NCBI RefSeq assembly: GCF_008973485.1 | Contig: NZ_CP031223.1 | Location: 3,744,001-3,808,000, forward strand | Origin: Psychrobacillus glaciei | GTDB lineage: Bacteria > Bacillota > Bacilli > Bacillales_A > Planococcaceae | Length of the DNA: 64,000 nucleotides | Direction of reading: 5' to 3' | Shown here: piece after piece, positions 36,039 to 45,662 of the stretch | Numbering within the stretch: the stretch's first letter is position 1 | Layout: the number at the start of each line of letters is the position of its first letter | Program-made: the position numbers and the translations under genes | Notes under the pieces: generated by a model | What the model saw: only the letters and a program-made list of their open reading frames with translations | Databases searched by the model: none | Told to the model about the DNA's origin: nothing

Positions 36039-36447
36039 TTCTCCCTTTGTAGTTCTTTCGATTTATTTTTTTATAGGCTTCTAGAATCATTTTATAACAT
36101 AATTTTGAAAAAGCAAAATTATTTTGATTCTTTTTTCACCTATTTTTTTGACATACCTACCTTTATAGGATGAATTTACTATATTAACTAAAGTGAAACC
36201 TCTTCCCAAACTTGCATAATCTAGAGTATGAGTAAGTTAAACTGTTTCACTAGTTATAACTACCTTTGCATCTCCAAGGATACGTTTAAATCAAAGGCTT
36301 GCCCTCTTTTTCCAACCTTATCTCACACTATCCCTATTATTAAGTAAATACTAATATCCTATTCCTCCTTGTACCTAATTTAAAACTGAAAAAGTAATAA
36401 AAAAGTGCTACACTAAGAAAAGCTGAATATAGAAATGAGGAACATAA
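36039..36447. promoter_or_regulatory. Divergent spacer, AraC regulator and MFS gene
   Basis: A 409-bp AT-rich spacer without genes. Toward the MFS gene, CTGAAA, 17-bp spacer and an extended -10 GTGCTACACT (36386-36414) form a reasonable sigma-A promoter. Toward the regulator, TTGCTT, 16 bp, TAAAAT is possible. Nothing else recognised. Confidence 0.45.
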
Positions 36448-37584
36448 TTGCGCTTGTTTGTCTACACTATTATCTTTTTCTCTTTTTTTGACCTATTTAC
36501 CCAGTTGCCTATTATGAGTCCTTTCGCTATATCACTAGGAGCTACACCATTTTTAACGGGGTTAGTTGTTGGTATGTATTCACTTTCCAATACTTTCGGA
36601 AATATCATTTCAGGCTTTTTAACCGATAAAAAAGGTCCTTTTTATATATTAATATTTGGTCTATTTGCAACAAGTATTTCCTTGTTTTTATACCAATTCG
36701 TAATGGAACCAATGGGTCTTTTGTTAGTGCGCTTTATCCATGGATTAGTTGCTGGTTTTATTGTTCCCGCAGCATTTACTTATTCCGCTAATCAGACAGC
36801 ATCTGAAAAAAGAGGAAAAGGTGTTGCTTTGTCAGGAGCGTTCGTTGGACTAGCTGCAATCGTGGGTCCTGCAATGAGCGGAATATTAGCTAGTAAACAA
36901 AGCGAAGTATTTGTATTAGGTATTACTGGCTCTATTATGCTAATTTTAAGTGTTTTATCTATTTTTTTCTTAAGATCTGTTTCTATTGTAAAACATATAG
37001 AGGGGAATAAAGGTACTACTTCTGTAACAATTATAGACCTTTTCAGAAAAAATGGATTGGTTAAAGCATTTTCAGGTGCATTCTTTTTAATGTTTTCCCA
37101 AGGTGTTTTAGCTTATATGCTTCCATTAAAAGTGCTTGATCTTGGTTTCGATTCTAAAACGAGTGGTTTATTACTTAGTACTTTTGGTTTTGTAGCAATA
37201 TTGATATTCGTGCTACCTATAAATCGTATTTTTGATCGTGTTAAGCCTATTAAAACACTAGCTTTCGGAATGGGACTTATGGGAGTAAGTATGTTGTTAC
37301 TTGGACAAATGGAGAATTTACAATGGATGTACATTTGTATGGGTTCTTATGGAATAGGATTCGCTTTTATATTCCCATCTATTAACTCATTACTAATTGA
37401 TACCACTGAGCCAACATACCGCGGGAAAGCATACGGCTATTTTTATGCATTTTTTTCAATAGGTGTCGTAGTGGGTTCAAGTATCACCGGGCTACTTGCA
37501 CTCACTGCAAAGGGTGGTTTTTTCTTTACTGGAGTAATATTAATCCTCATATCAGTCAGTTCGTTAGCAAATAGCAATAAGTAA
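36448..37584 (+). CDS. MFS transporter
   Basis: A 378-residue twelve-helix MFS protein. Motif A is SGFLTDKKGPFYILI; RFIHGLVAGFIVPAAFTYSA in helix 4 is of the arabinose/drug efflux (AraJ/YfmO-like) type. Substrate unknown. Start TTG with GAGGA six bases upstream. Divergent from the AraC regulator. The weak hairpin GCGAGG/CCTCGC just after the stop lacks a T run. Confidence 0.82.
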   Translation: MRLFVYTIIFFSFFDLFTQLPIMSPFAISLGATPFLTGLVVGMYSLSNTFGNIISGFLTDKKGPFYILIFGLFATSISLFLYQFVMEPMGLLLVRFIHGLVAGFIVPAAFTYSANQTASEKRGKGVALSGAFVGLAAIVGPAMSGILASKQSEVFVLGITGSIMLILSVLSIFFLRSVSIVKHIEGNKGTTSVTIIDLFRKNGLVKAFSGAFFLMFSQGVLAYMLPLKVLDLGFDSKTSGLLLSTFGFVAILIFVLPINRIFDRVKPIKTLAFGMGLMGVSMLLLGQMENLQWMYICMGSYGIGFAFIFPSINSLLIDTTEPTYRGKAYGYFYAFFSIGVVVGSSITGLLALTAKGGFFFTGVILILISVSSLANSNK

Positions 37585-37631
37585 GCGAGGCTTCCATTGA
37601 AGGAGTACCTCGCCGTTTCCATCCTCTTCTT

Positions 37632-37919
37632 CTACTGAATTTTACTTTTTTCTTGTACTTCTTCGTTGTAATATTGAATACTTGTCATGGCACCTTCGTC
37701 ATCCATTATATTGCCAGAGATATCATTTGGATCTGGATGGTCTGCAGTCGTTAGATCCGAGTGATTATACTTTTATGCTTCCATATACGTGTTTATTTTT
37801 GCTTTAGTATTATTAAATGCTTTCATCGCTTTATCACGATTTTCTTTTTTGCTAAAATATGCATAAGCACCTGCAGCCAGTCCTGCAAGTAATAATTTTT
37901 TATTGCTACTTTTAGCCAT
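37632..37919 (-). pseudogene. YtxH-like small stress protein gene with in-frame stop
   Basis: Starting at ATG 37919 (GGAGGG, seven bases upstream) the frame reads MAKSSNKKLLLAGLAAGAYAYF..., then stops at TAA (37773-37775) after 48 codons. The same frame continues open for another 46 codons (KYNHSDLTTADHPDPNDISG... to EKSKIQ) and ends at TAG 37632. Glycine-rich hydrophobic start plus charged helix is typical of YtxH-type general stress proteins. One base change would restore a 95-residue protein. A 48-residue product could still be functional. Confidence 0.65.
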
Positions 37920-37964
37920 TTCGATACCCTCCAATTAGTAGAGATTTTATTCCAATTCTATTAC

Positions 37965-37990
37965 TTACCCTAAATTTCTCTTTACTAAGC
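37965..37990 (-). promoter_or_regulatory. Possible sigma-B promoter upstream of YtxH-like gene
   Basis: On the minus strand GCTTAG, 14-bp spacer, GGGTAA, 46 bp before the ATG. The -10 differs from consensus at one base, the -35 at two. Confidence 0.4.
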
Positions 37991-38087
37991 CCTTTTTTAT
38001 TCCGATCCATATATAATTATTACACAATGGTAGAAGATTAATCGTATATTTGATATGATAACAAAAAGAATTTAGAGGTGATTTCAA

Positions 38088-38570
38088 ATGATTAGGGCGA
38101 TCACATTAAAGGATATAGCAGCAGTTCAACAAATCGCAAAGATCAGTTGGAACGACACGTATAAAGATATTATTCCAGATGATATACAACAACTTTTTTT
38201 AGATAAAGCATACTCCAACACAATGCTTGCTAAACGAATTGAAAAAACTATTTTTTTATTAGTTGAATATGAGGATGAACCAGTAGGATTTGCTAACTTT
38301 ACTTACGTAGATGAAGATGGAGATGCTGAATTGACCGCTATTTATGTGTTACCAGATTTCCAACAAATAGGTCTTGGAAAAAAAATGCTACTTGCCGGCT
38401 TGAATGAGATGCCTAAAGGCAGGCAGTTATTTGTTTATGTTGAAAGTGAAAATAATGGGGCTCGCATTTTCTATGAACGCTTTGGATTTGAGTGTTTAGA
38501 AGAATTTGATGAGTACTTTGAAGGTCATCCTTTATCCACAGCTAAATACGTATACTTACTCAATAACTAA
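38088..38570 (+). CDS. GNAT-family N-acetyltransferase
   Basis: A 160-residue acetyl-CoA-dependent transferase. The acetyl-CoA loop is VLPDFQQIGLGKKMLLAGL (about 95-113), followed by the NNGARIFYERFGFE strand-helix typical of the family. Substrate unknown. GAGGTG precedes ATG. Convergent with the DUF4064 gene through a shared hairpin. Confidence 0.88.
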   Translation: MIRAITLKDIAAVQQIAKISWNDTYKDIIPDDIQQLFLDKAYSNTMLAKRIEKTIFLLVEYEDEPVGFANFTYVDEDGDAELTAIYVLPDFQQIGLGKKMLLAGLNEMPKGRQLFVYVESENNGARIFYERFGFECLEEFDEYFEGHPLSTAKYVYLLNN

Positions 38571-38574
38571 AGTT

Positions 38575-38610
38575 AAAAACACCGAGCTACCCAGTAGGTC
38601 GGTGTTTTTA
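38575..38610. terminator. Bidirectional terminator, GNAT and DUF4064 genes
   Basis: AAAAACACCGA and TCGGTGTTTTT form the stem around a 14-nt loop; it directly follows both converging stop codons. Confidence 0.92.
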
Positions 38611-38611
38611 C

Positions 38612-39085
38612 TTATAGTGGTTCGTTAACTGAGTAATATCCATCTTGTTCTGTATATTCTACTGGTGGCTTTCGAACGAAACACAAAATTGCAGCTACAT
38701 ATAGTAAAATCGAGGTTAAAGAAATAACTCCCGCTAATACACCTGCTAATATAAACATTATTCCGGCAAGCCTCGGTTTTTTATTTTTTGCAATGGACAC
38801 AATTCCTATAATATTCAACACTAAACTAATAATTATAGCCGTTACCAAAACCCAACCTATAGTGTTTAACATATTCAGAACTACATCCGGGTTCTGAGTA
38901 AAATATTCAATATCCTGAGGTTCTATCGCCGGATTTGTTAGTATTTGACTTTCAAATGCAGCATTAAACCCTTCGTCTTTTAATGTAGTACTAGCTCCTA
39001 TGACAAGCAGCGAAATTAGTATTATTGAAATCAAACTAAAAATTGCACTTATAACACCGAGAACAATTTCTCCTGTACGCTTCAT
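38612..39085 (-). CDS. DUF4064-type membrane protein
   Basis: A 157-residue membrane protein with an N-terminal helix (about 7-30), an extracellular acidic loop (about 32-68) and three further helices, the last ending in an acidic tail (PPVEYTEQDGYYS). The pattern matches DUF4064. Function unknown. GGAGG precedes ATG by seven bases. Confidence 0.75.
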   Translation of the reverse strand: MKRTGEIVLGVISAIFSLISIILISLLVIGASTTLKDEGFNAAFESQILTNPAIEPQDIEYFTQNPDVVLNMLNTIGWVLVTAIIISLVLNIIGIVSIAKNKKPRLAGIMFILAGVLAGVISLTSILLYVAAILCFVRKPPVEYTEQDGYYSVNEPL

Positions 39086-39228
39086 ATATATACCTCCATT
39101 AGTTAATAGTTATTCTACGATTAAACGCTAAAAAAGTTTCATCTAATGCCAGGCCTGTTGATTAGTTAATTATTCCCTTTAACATATGCAAATTAACTAG
39201 GTCAACCAACAAATTTTATTTTAGAAAT

Positions 39229-39312
39229 AGTGCGCAGTATGCCTCCGCGCTTGCGATGGTGCTGGCTCATCGCTCCCCCCGCGGAAAGAGTACGCCTAGA
39301 GCGGAAATCCTA
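39229..39312 (+). repeat. GC-rich dispersed repeat, copy 2 (short)
   Basis: Contains GGCTCATCGCTC, CCCCGCGGAAAG, and AGCGGAAATCC in the same order as copies 1 and 3; the left half is shortened. Preceded by TTTAGAAATAG as at 19912. Confidence 0.65.
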
Positions 39313-39474
39313 GTGGTTACTAAGTGGATCCGTTTCTAAAGTGGCTTCAAATTAAACACCGTAAACGTGTAAATGCAAATGGATTCTATGGACCTTTTTA
39401 TAAATGTAAGAAAATGGGTAATGAAAAGGCATAGTCTAATGCTTAACTTCCTTCATATGATATATGTCAAACCT

Positions 39475-39500
39475 GTTTAATAGCACGCCAAAAAGGGTAC
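39475..39500 (+). promoter_or_regulatory. Sigma-B promoter upstream of 32-residue membrane protein
   Basis: GTTTAA, exactly 14 bp, GGGTAC: full -35 and five of six -10 bases of the sigma-B consensus. The predicted start of transcription leaves a leader of about 30 nt with its own ribosome-binding site. Confidence 0.7.
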
Positions 39501-39537
39501 AAATATACTATCACTTATCATAGAAAGGAAGATTCAC

Positions 39538-39636
39538 GTGGAGAAAAAGTTAATTTTTAATCAGGCGGATTTCTTTTATACACTGGCAGGTGCATCTATA
39601 TTAACTGGCATTTTGGTTTTTTTTACACATATTTAA
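39538..39636 (+). CDS. 32-residue single-span membrane protein
   Basis: Short frame starting GTG (MEKKLIFNQADFFYTLAGAS) with AAAGGAAG six bases upstream, a predicted sigma-B promoter 38 bp before and a terminator hairpin after the stop. The protein has a basic start, then one transmembrane helix (FFYTLAGASILTGILVFFTH region). The three coordinated signals support a real gene. Role unknown; a stress-induced membrane micropeptide is inferred. Confidence 0.65.
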   Translation: MEKKLIFNQADFFYTLAGASILTGILVFFTHI

Positions 39637-39688
39637 AAATATAAAAGGCAATCCACTCTGAAAAGAAACGGATTGCCTTTTATATTTA
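39637..39688. terminator. Bidirectional terminator, micropeptide and GNAT genes
   Basis: AAATATAAAAGGCAATCC and its perfect 18-nt complement around a 15-nt loop; it serves both the 32-residue gene and the converging GNAT gene. Confidence 0.9.
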
Positions 39689-39970
39689 TTAAGCTTTTAC
39701 GTCATCGTATTCGTTAGATTTGTTGAAAGCAGCAACAACGTAAGAACATACCGCTTCCATTTTCAACTCTTTTTCACGAGCATGTACTGCAGCTTTATCC
39801 AATAGTTTTTTAGCCACTCCTTGCCCTCTCAGTTCACCCGAGACGAAAGTGTGGTCCATGACCATCACGTCTCCAAGCAATGTCCATGTAATTTCACCAA
39901 GTTTTACACCATCTTGTATATATTGAAACGCAAATACATCATCGCCAAGCTCTTTGTATTGAAAATCCAT
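39689..39970 (-). CDS. YjdJ-type small GNAT-like acetyltransferase
   Basis: A 93-residue single-domain protein of the GCN5-related YjdJ/NATD1 group: MVMDHTFVSGELRGQGVAKKLL is the acetyl-CoA binding segment, and VCSYVVAAFNKS the conserved end. Substrate unknown. AAAAGGAG precedes ATG by eight bases. It lies 33 nt after the dioxygenase gene on the same strand, so probably in one transcript. Confidence 0.85.
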   Translation of the reverse strand: MDFQYKELGDDVFAFQYIQDGVKLGEITWTLLGDVMVMDHTFVSGELRGQGVAKKLLDKAAVHAREKELKMEAVCSYVVAAFNKSNEYDDVKA

Positions 39971-40003
39971 TGTTTACCACTCCTTTTCTGAATTTTAACA
40001 CAC

Positions 40004-40972
40004 TCATTTATTAATTGACAACGGACGCAGAGACCTTTCGATTTGCGCTCTTTTTGGTTCTAAAAATGGAGGCAATGCCAGTGTCTCTCCCAATGTTTCC
40101 ATAGGCTCATCGGTACTAAATCCTGGTTCATCTGTAGCTAATTCAAATAATATTCCATTCGGTTCTCTAAAATAAATAGATTTAAAGTAGTAGCGATCCA
40201 CTAATCCTGACGTAGTGTAGCCCTGCGTACGCAATAGTTCTTCCCATCTTGGATAGTCTTCCATTGAAGGGACTCGGAATGCAACGTGATGAACGCTCCC
40301 ACGGCCCGGTCTTTCCATTGGTAAATCTGTACGTTTTTCTAGATGGACTTCTCCTGCTGGGCCACCTGCGCCTGTAGTGTACACTAAAATATCCGGCATA
40401 CCAATAATATCGGATGGATACGAACCAGCTAGCGCAAACCCTAATATTTCAATAAGCACTTTTTCAGTTGGGGCAGTATTGCGAACGGTAAGTTTTACTG
40501 GACCCAGACCGATTATTGCATTATCTACAGTAATTTCTTCTTTTTCCCAAGCCTCTCCATAAGGAATTCCCATTCCATCATCAACAATGAGCATCAGTCT
40601 AGATCCTTCAAAGTCTTCAAAGTAAAGTGTTTTACGACCAAATCTCTCTTTTATTTCATCCGTGGATACTTCCAATTTCGTCAATCTTTCTTTCCAAAAT
40701 AATAATGCTTCTTCGCTTTTGACGCGGAATCCTGTATTGCTAATACTAGATACTCCAGGATATGTTCGACCCGCGTTAGGAATGTCAAAGTATGTCATAT
40801 CCGTTCCAGGTGTACCTACTGCGTCTGCATAAAATAAATGATAAGAAGATGTATTGTCTTGATTGACACTTTTTTTAACTAAGCGCATCCCTAAAATTCG
40901 TGTGAAAAAGTCATGATTTTTATCTGCGTCTGCTGTTATGGCAGATACATGGTGTAATCCAGCTAATTTCAT
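40004..40972 (-). CDS. Ring-cleaving dioxygenase, VOC superfamily (MhqA/MhqO-like)
   Basis: A 322-residue protein of two glyoxalase/extradiol dioxygenase halves. Metal ligands are likely H in LAGLHHVSAITADA, H in GRGSVHHVAFRV and E in GILFELATDEPGF. B. subtilis relatives (MhqA, MhqE, MhqO) detoxify catechols and hydroquinones under MhqR control; no MarR regulator is adjacent here. ATG preceded by GGGAGG. Confidence 0.88.
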   Translation of the reverse strand: MKLAGLHHVSAITADADKNHDFFTRILGMRLVKKSVNQDNTSSYHLFYADAVGTPGTDMTYFDIPNAGRTYPGVSSISNTGFRVKSEEALLFWKERLTKLEVSTDEIKERFGRKTLYFEDFEGSRLMLIVDDGMGIPYGEAWEKEEITVDNAIIGLGPVKLTVRNTAPTEKVLIEILGFALAGSYPSDIIGMPDILVYTTGAGGPAGEVHLEKRTDLPMERPGRGSVHHVAFRVPSMEDYPRWEELLRTQGYTTSGLVDRYYFKSIYFREPNGILFELATDEPGFSTDEPMETLGETLALPPFLEPKRAQIERSLRPLSINK

Positions 40973-41093
40973 TGTCTAATCCTCCCACCTAATTTACCTC
41001 GAATTCAAGGTTGTTTTAATAACTTTATAAAAACTAATAAATAGAGTTTAAATAAATACATAGTATCTTCCTAAGATTCGCCTTTTTCATATT

Positions 41094-41136
41094 AAAATGC
41101 ACCCTAATTGCCTCTTTAGACAAGCAGGGTGCAAAA
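41094..41136 (-). terminator. Terminator of DUF1002 gene
   Basis: On the minus strand TGCACCCT ... AGGGTGCA followed by TTTTAAT, with an 18-nt loop. Confidence 0.75.
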
Positions 41137-41137
41137 A

Positions 41138-42049
41138 TTATTTAAAAATAGAACGAATGGAATCTATTAGTTTATTAAAAAACTCTTTGACACTTTGCCA
41201 AAAGCCTTCATTATCTACTATCTTACCAATCTTGTCTTCAATTGTTTTACTAAGGTCGTTCAGTTGATCGCCCCACTTGCTAAAGTCAATGTCTAGTTTA
41301 CGGATTCGATCCATCAAGTCTATCAAAAGCTGACGGTCTTTATCGGAAAGATCAATTTTCAACTTCGAGAGTTGCTCAGAAACAATTTTTTCTACATCTT
41401 CTCGTGAGGTAGGATTTTTTTCTGCAATTTGTTTTTTTATTTCTGTCAGTAATTCACTTACTTTTGCATCATCAATTCCCGCTTCTTTCGCAAGATTTGT
41501 TGCAACGGATAACTCATCGTTCGCTACGTCTGTTCGCTCTGGATCTAGTTTTCCACCAGTCACTTCGTATGCTTTATAAATACCTACCAATGCAGAGTGC
41601 CCTGTAACTGGTTTTGGAGCAGCAATTTCTACTACAGCATCATGGATTCCAGCTGTGAGCATCGCGTTTGCATACATTTCTGCCGTCACTTCTGTGATAT
41701 TATCTGGAGTAACAATATTGATAACGAGACCCTTTCCAGCATCTTTCCTCGTAATTTTTGCAGATGAAAACATTCTAGCAGATGCATCGCCATCTTTTAA
41801 ATACTTTGCTAAGTCCTGACCTGTTACTTCAATTTCTTGAATATCCGAGTTCTCTGTAATTTTTAGGCTTTCTTTTACACTTTTTTTCTGGTCTTCTGTT
41901 AAATTTCCACCAAACACTACAATAGGAGCACCGAACTTTTCGTTTACTGCCTCTGTAGACCCATCTGAGTCTGCAAATGTAATGGATGGCGCAATTACAA
42001 CACCAACCATAATAATAGCAACTAGAAATGGTTGTAATAACTTTTTCAT
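41138..42049 (-). CDS. Exported DUF1002 protein (YpuA-like)
   Basis: A 303-residue secreted protein with a signal peptide cleaved after ITFADS (about residue 27). DUF1002 core covers about 40-250 (GGNLTEDQKKSVKESL, ITRKDAGKGLVINIVTPDNIT, ANAMLTAGIHDAVVEIAAP). The C-terminal 80 residues are amphipathic helices. Function unknown in the family. AAAGGGG-type site before ATG. Confidence 0.85.
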   Translation of the reverse strand: MKKLLQPFLVAIIMVGVVIAPSITFADSDGSTEAVNEKFGAPIVVFGGNLTEDQKKSVKESLKITENSDIQEIEVTGQDLAKYLKDGDASARMFSSAKITRKDAGKGLVINIVTPDNITEVTAEMYANAMLTAGIHDAVVEIAAPKPVTGHSALVGIYKAYEVTGGKLDPERTDVANDELSVATNLAKEAGIDDAKVSELLTEIKKQIAEKNPTSREDVEKIVSEQLSKLKIDLSDKDRQLLIDLMDRIRKLDIDFSKWGDQLNDLSKTIEDKIGKIVDNEGFWQSVKEFFNKLIDSIRSIFK

Positions 42050-42188
42050 TCAAATAACCCCTTTCCTATCCATTCTCCCTTTAATACGAAAACAGGAGTA
42101 AAAAGTTCCGACTAATCGATTCTTTTCACTCCATTACCCAAATAAGAGACTATTAACTCTATGTTTGGTACTTATCTAAACTATTTTG

Positions 42189-43049
42189 TTACATTTTTAA
42201 TTCTGTCCAACCATCGTTTTGAACAATTTTTCTTTCTTTCATCAGTTTACCGAGTGCTCGTTTAAATGCAGCCTTGCTCATCGTGAACATTTCTTGTATT
42301 TCTTCTGGGTTAGATTTATCTGTAAACGGCATTCTTCCACCTACATCGTTTAAATAACGGAAAATGGATTCCGCGTCATCGCCTAAACGTTCATGTTTTC
42401 GAGGTAATAGCGAGCCGTTAAGAGAACCATCTTCTTTTGTATCAATTATACGAACCTTTAATTCTTCTCCAAGTCTCGGCTCTTCCACACGTTCAGACTG
42501 ATGAACAAAAATACGATAATTTTCCGGAACACTTAGTAAGAACGTTCCAACTGGAAGCAATCGATATGGTCTAGCTTGAAGATTTTGGTTTAATAAAGTA
42601 GTTGGTGCGTCTAAATATACTTCTTCTACACGATCTTCGGTTGCTAAACGTCCAAATAATTCTCCATCTTTGTCCGTACGAAGCGTCATGTATAAATGGT
42701 CACCATTTGCTGGCCAAAGTTCTTTTATTTTCGGTAAATCATCTGATTTTACTTGTACTTCTTTCGACGTGCCGATATCGACAAAAACTCCTTCTTTATC
42801 GGAAACTTTAATGACACGTGCCCATCCATATGTACCCTTTTGTATAGTTGGAAGTTGGGTTGTAGCGGATAAATTCCCTCTACGGTCAACGAACAAAAAT
42901 ACTTCTATCGTGCCCCCAACTTGCAAATCTTCTGGTGCTTCTGAAGCGTTCAATGGAATATCTAATTCATGATGCTCCAGTATCCATTTCGATCCTTCTT
43001 GTTCTTTTACTTGTAATTTTAATATTTCTCCAGATGCTGATCCTATCAA
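42189..43049 (-). CDS. cvfB: S1-domain RNA-binding protein CvfB
   Basis: A 286-residue protein of the CvfB family (B. subtilis YitL; Staphylococcus CvfB affects virulence RNA). Three S1-like segments (about 5-65, 70-130 with KGTYGWARVIKVSDKEGVFVDIG, 145-215) and a C-terminal winged helix (PEEIQEMFTMSKAAFKRALGKL). TTG start nine bases after AAGGAGA. Just upstream on the same strand lies mntR. Confidence 0.9.
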   Translation of the reverse strand: MIGSASGEILKLQVKEQEGSKWILEHHELDIPLNASEAPEDLQVGGTIEVFLFVDRRGNLSATTQLPTIQKGTYGWARVIKVSDKEGVFVDIGTSKEVQVKSDDLPKIKELWPANGDHLYMTLRTDKDGELFGRLATEDRVEEVYLDAPTTLLNQNLQARPYRLLPVGTFLLSVPENYRIFVHQSERVEEPRLGEELKVRIIDTKEDGSLNGSLLPRKHERLGDDAESIFRYLNDVGGRMPFTDKSNPEEIQEMFTMSKAAFKRALGKLMKERKIVQNDGWTELKM

Positions 43050-43106
43050 TTTTACCGCTCTCCTTCTGAATTGCTTTATACGTCCTTTTGTTGGTTTTAA
43101 AAATAG

Positions 43107-43526
43107 TTATTCGATTTCACTGTCTTGCAATTCCAACAGTCTCGATTGAATAGAAGGATTTTCTTCTAGAAACAATACTAGATCCGCTATACGGTCTATG
43201 GAGTTCCAACTAAGATGATGTTCAATACCTTCTACATCCTTGTATATATTCTCTTCTTTTACACCGATAATTCGTAAGAAGTCTTCTAATAGATCATGTC
43301 TCTTAACTAGCTTTTTCCCCATTTTCAAGCCTTTTGTTGTCAGTGTAAGTCCACGGTATTTTTCATATATTAAAAAACCATCTTTATCTAACTTTTGCAC
43401 CATTTTTGTAACGGATGATGGCAAGACAGATAATGCTTCCGCAATGTCAGACACACGAGCATATCCTTTCTGCTCGATTAACATATATATTTGTTCAATA
43501 TGGTCTTCCATGCTTGGTGTTGGCAT
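43107..43526 (-). CDS. mntR: Manganese transport regulator MntR
   Basis: A 139-residue DtxR-family repressor with winged helix ([23 protein letters not shown]) and a metal-binding dimerisation domain. All six Mn ligands of B. subtilis MntR are in place: D8, E11, H77, E99, E102 and H103. It represses Mn uptake genes and activates Mn efflux when Mn is high. No Mn transporter gene is in the window. Confidence 0.96.
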   Translation of the reverse strand: MPTPSMEDHIEQIYMLIEQKGYARVSDIAEALSVLPSSVTKMVQKLDKDGFLIYEKYRGLTLTTKGLKMGKKLVKRHDLLEDFLRIIGVKEENIYKDVEGIEHHLSWNSIDRIADLVLFLEENPSIQSRLLELQDSEIE

Positions 43527-43958
43527 ACGTATCTTCCTTTCATAACTACTTCATTTATTTTACTACATCCGCCTTACCATAACAAATACATACATACTAG
43601 CTTACTTAATTTTAGAAGAAGAAGATATTTTTAATAAACATTAAGTAAACAAATAGTTTTTTTTTATTATTTTCTGAAAATACTTGTTAGATTTGTAAAG
43701 TATCTTTATACTTGATTAGGTACAAATGCACAATTTCTTCATTATTAATACTAAACACTAATAACCATTTAAAGTTTTAGATATTAATTTGGACAAATTA
43801 GATTAGATGATTTACTCCATTCAACTTAGACCTTACATAATAGAATATATTCAGAAGAACATCCTTAATAATCGAAATGAGATGATATAACATCACAAAA
43901 AAGAGCGTGGGATTTAATAATAGATAAGAAAAATAATGAGAGTATAGAGGTGTTTTTA
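43527..43958. other. Gene-free spacer between mntR and chemoreceptor
   Basis: About 430 bp, very AT-rich. A small inverted repeat AAGTAT-CTTT-ATACTT occurs at about 43697. No sigma-D motif (TAAA-N15-GCCGATAA) was found in front of the chemoreceptor gene, and no coding frame with a ribosome-binding site. Confidence 0.5.
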
Positions 43959-45650
43959 GTGAAATGGACAATCAGTAAGAAACTATTAAGTGGATTTATT
44001 GCTGTGTTATTAATTTTAACAATAATAGTTGGCATTAATTTTATCCAACTTACAAACGTAGATAATTCGTATCGAGATTTATTAGAAGACAAAGCAATGA
44101 AAGCTGTAAAAATAAAAGAACTACAAATAGCTGCGAAACAAGAAATGATAGCCATGCGGGGATATTTAGTAGTAGGGGATGAAAAAGCCTTTCAAGATTA
44201 TTCTGACGCAGTTTCTGATTATAAGAAAAGTTATGAGTCACTACTACCAAAGTTTAAAAAACCGGAAGCAATTAAAATGTTAGAGGATATAAACCAGGTA
44301 GAGAATGATTATACGAAATTCTCCGAAAAGGTATTTCAACTAAAAAAACAAAATAAGACTAGTGAATACGTAAACCTTATCTCCACAGAGGGAAGAGATA
44401 TAGTGAAAAGGCTTGATGAAAAAGTGACTATACTTTCCGATTTTCAAAGTAATTTATTAGCAGACGGAAGTTCAGAGAATACGTCATTCGTTCAAAAAAC
44501 GAAAACATTGGCTTTAATCTTAGGTGTCATTGCAGTATTAGCAGGAGTACTCATCGCTCTTTTCATGGGACGTGTTATTTCCAAACCAATTATAGCATTA
44601 GCAAATTCAGCAAAGAAATTAGCCGAAGGAGACCTTTCTGTTAATGAAGTAATAGTAAAAAACAAAGACGAAATTGGCGAGTTAGTTCATTCCTTTAATG
44701 ATATGGCGAAAAACCTTCGAATGGTAATTGAACAAGTTAGCCTAAACTCTGTTCATGTGGCATCCTCTGCGGAAGAATTAACTGCGAGTGCCGAACAAAC
44801 AACACAGGCGACTAATCAGATCGCAACATCTATTCAAGATATTGCAAGTGGTGCTGAGACACAAGTACTAGGTGCAAATGAATGCTCCACTGCCATGCAA
44901 GAAATGACAATCGGAATTCAGCAAGTAGCAGAAACGTCTTCTAGCGTTTCAGAATCAGCAATTGAAACTAGCAAAGAAGCTCACCTTGGCAATGAATTGC
45001 TACAAAAAGTAATACGACAAATGAACACCATCAATCTATCTGTTGAAGACTCCGCTTCTGTTATTAGAAAGTTAGGGGGATTATCACAGGAAATCGGAAA
45101 TATTATTGGAGTAATTACTGGAATAGCAGATCAAACAAACTTATTGGCATTAAATGCAGCAATTGAGGCTGCCCGTGCCGGCGAACATGGTAAAGGGTTT
45201 GCTGTTGTAGCAGATGAAGTGCGAAAGCTTGCAGAACAGTCGAAGGAATCTGCTGATCAAATAGCTGACTTGATCAATCAAATACAAGTTGACACTGGTC
45301 GAGCAGTAAATGTAATGGAAGTTGGAACTAAAGAAGTGGCATCTGGTATGACGGTCGTTCAGGAGGCTGGAGCCGGTTTTGAAAAAATATTAACATCGAT
45401 AGAACAAGTAACTTCCCAAATTCAAGAAGTATCCGCTATTTCTGAGGAGATGTCAGCAAGTGCGGAAGAAGTAAATGCTTCTCTTGAAGAAATGGCTAGT
45501 ATTGCTCAACTTTCTGCGTCCAACACGCAAAATGTGGCTTCCGCTTCTGAAGAACAGCTTGCTTCCATGGAGGAAATCTCCACATCCGCCTCTTCTTTAT
45601 CTACCATGGCGGAAGACTTGCAAACATTAGTGAAACAATTTAAATTATAA
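43959..45650 (+). CDS. Methyl-accepting chemotaxis protein
   Basis: A 563-residue chemoreceptor: transmembrane helix 1 (about 8-28), a four-helix-bundle ligand domain (about 30-180), transmembrane helix 2 (about 183-203), HAMP (about 205-258) and a signalling domain whose hairpin tip is [20 protein letters not shown]. It reports to CheA/CheW. The start is GTG 43959 ([11 protein letters not shown]) six bases after GAGGTG; an upstream GTG overlaps the site. Ligand unknown. A dispersed hairpin element follows 12 bp past the stop. Confidence 0.93.
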   Translation: MKWTISKKLLSGFIAVLLILTIIVGINFIQLTNVDNSYRDLLEDKAMKAVKIKELQIAAKQEMIAMRGYLVVGDEKAFQDYSDAVSDYKKSYESLLPKFKKPEAIKMLEDINQVENDYTKFSEKVFQLKKQNKTSEYVNLISTEGRDIVKRLDEKVTILSDFQSNLLADGSSENTSFVQKTKTLALILGVIAVLAGVLIALFMGRVISKPIIALANSAKKLAEGDLSVNEVIVKNKDEIGELVHSFNDMAKNLRMVIEQVSLNSVHVASSAEELTASAEQTTQATNQIATSIQDIASGAETQVLGANECSTAMQEMTIGIQQVAETSSSVSESAIETSKEAHLGNELLQKVIRQMNTINLSVEDSASVIRKLGGLSQEIGNIIGVITGIADQTNLLALNAAIEAARAGEHGKGFAVVADEVRKLAEQSKESADQIADLINQIQVDTGRAVNVMEVGTKEVASGMTVVQEAGAGFEKILTSIEQVTSQIQEVSAISEEMSASAEEVNASLEEMASIAQLSASNTQNVASASEEQLASMEEISTSASSLSTMAEDLQTLVKQFKL

Positions 45651-45662
45651 CTAAGAAAAATC

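Noticed and set aside
42100-42160. Sigma-B-like motif (GTTAAT, 12 bp, GGGTAA) upstream of the DUF1002 gene
   Set aside because: The -35 matches only in part and the spacer is at the short limit, so it is not listed as a promoter.
43240-43545. 101-codon plus-strand frame opposite mntR
   Set aside because: Antisense shadow; mntR retains all metal ligands in the other frame.
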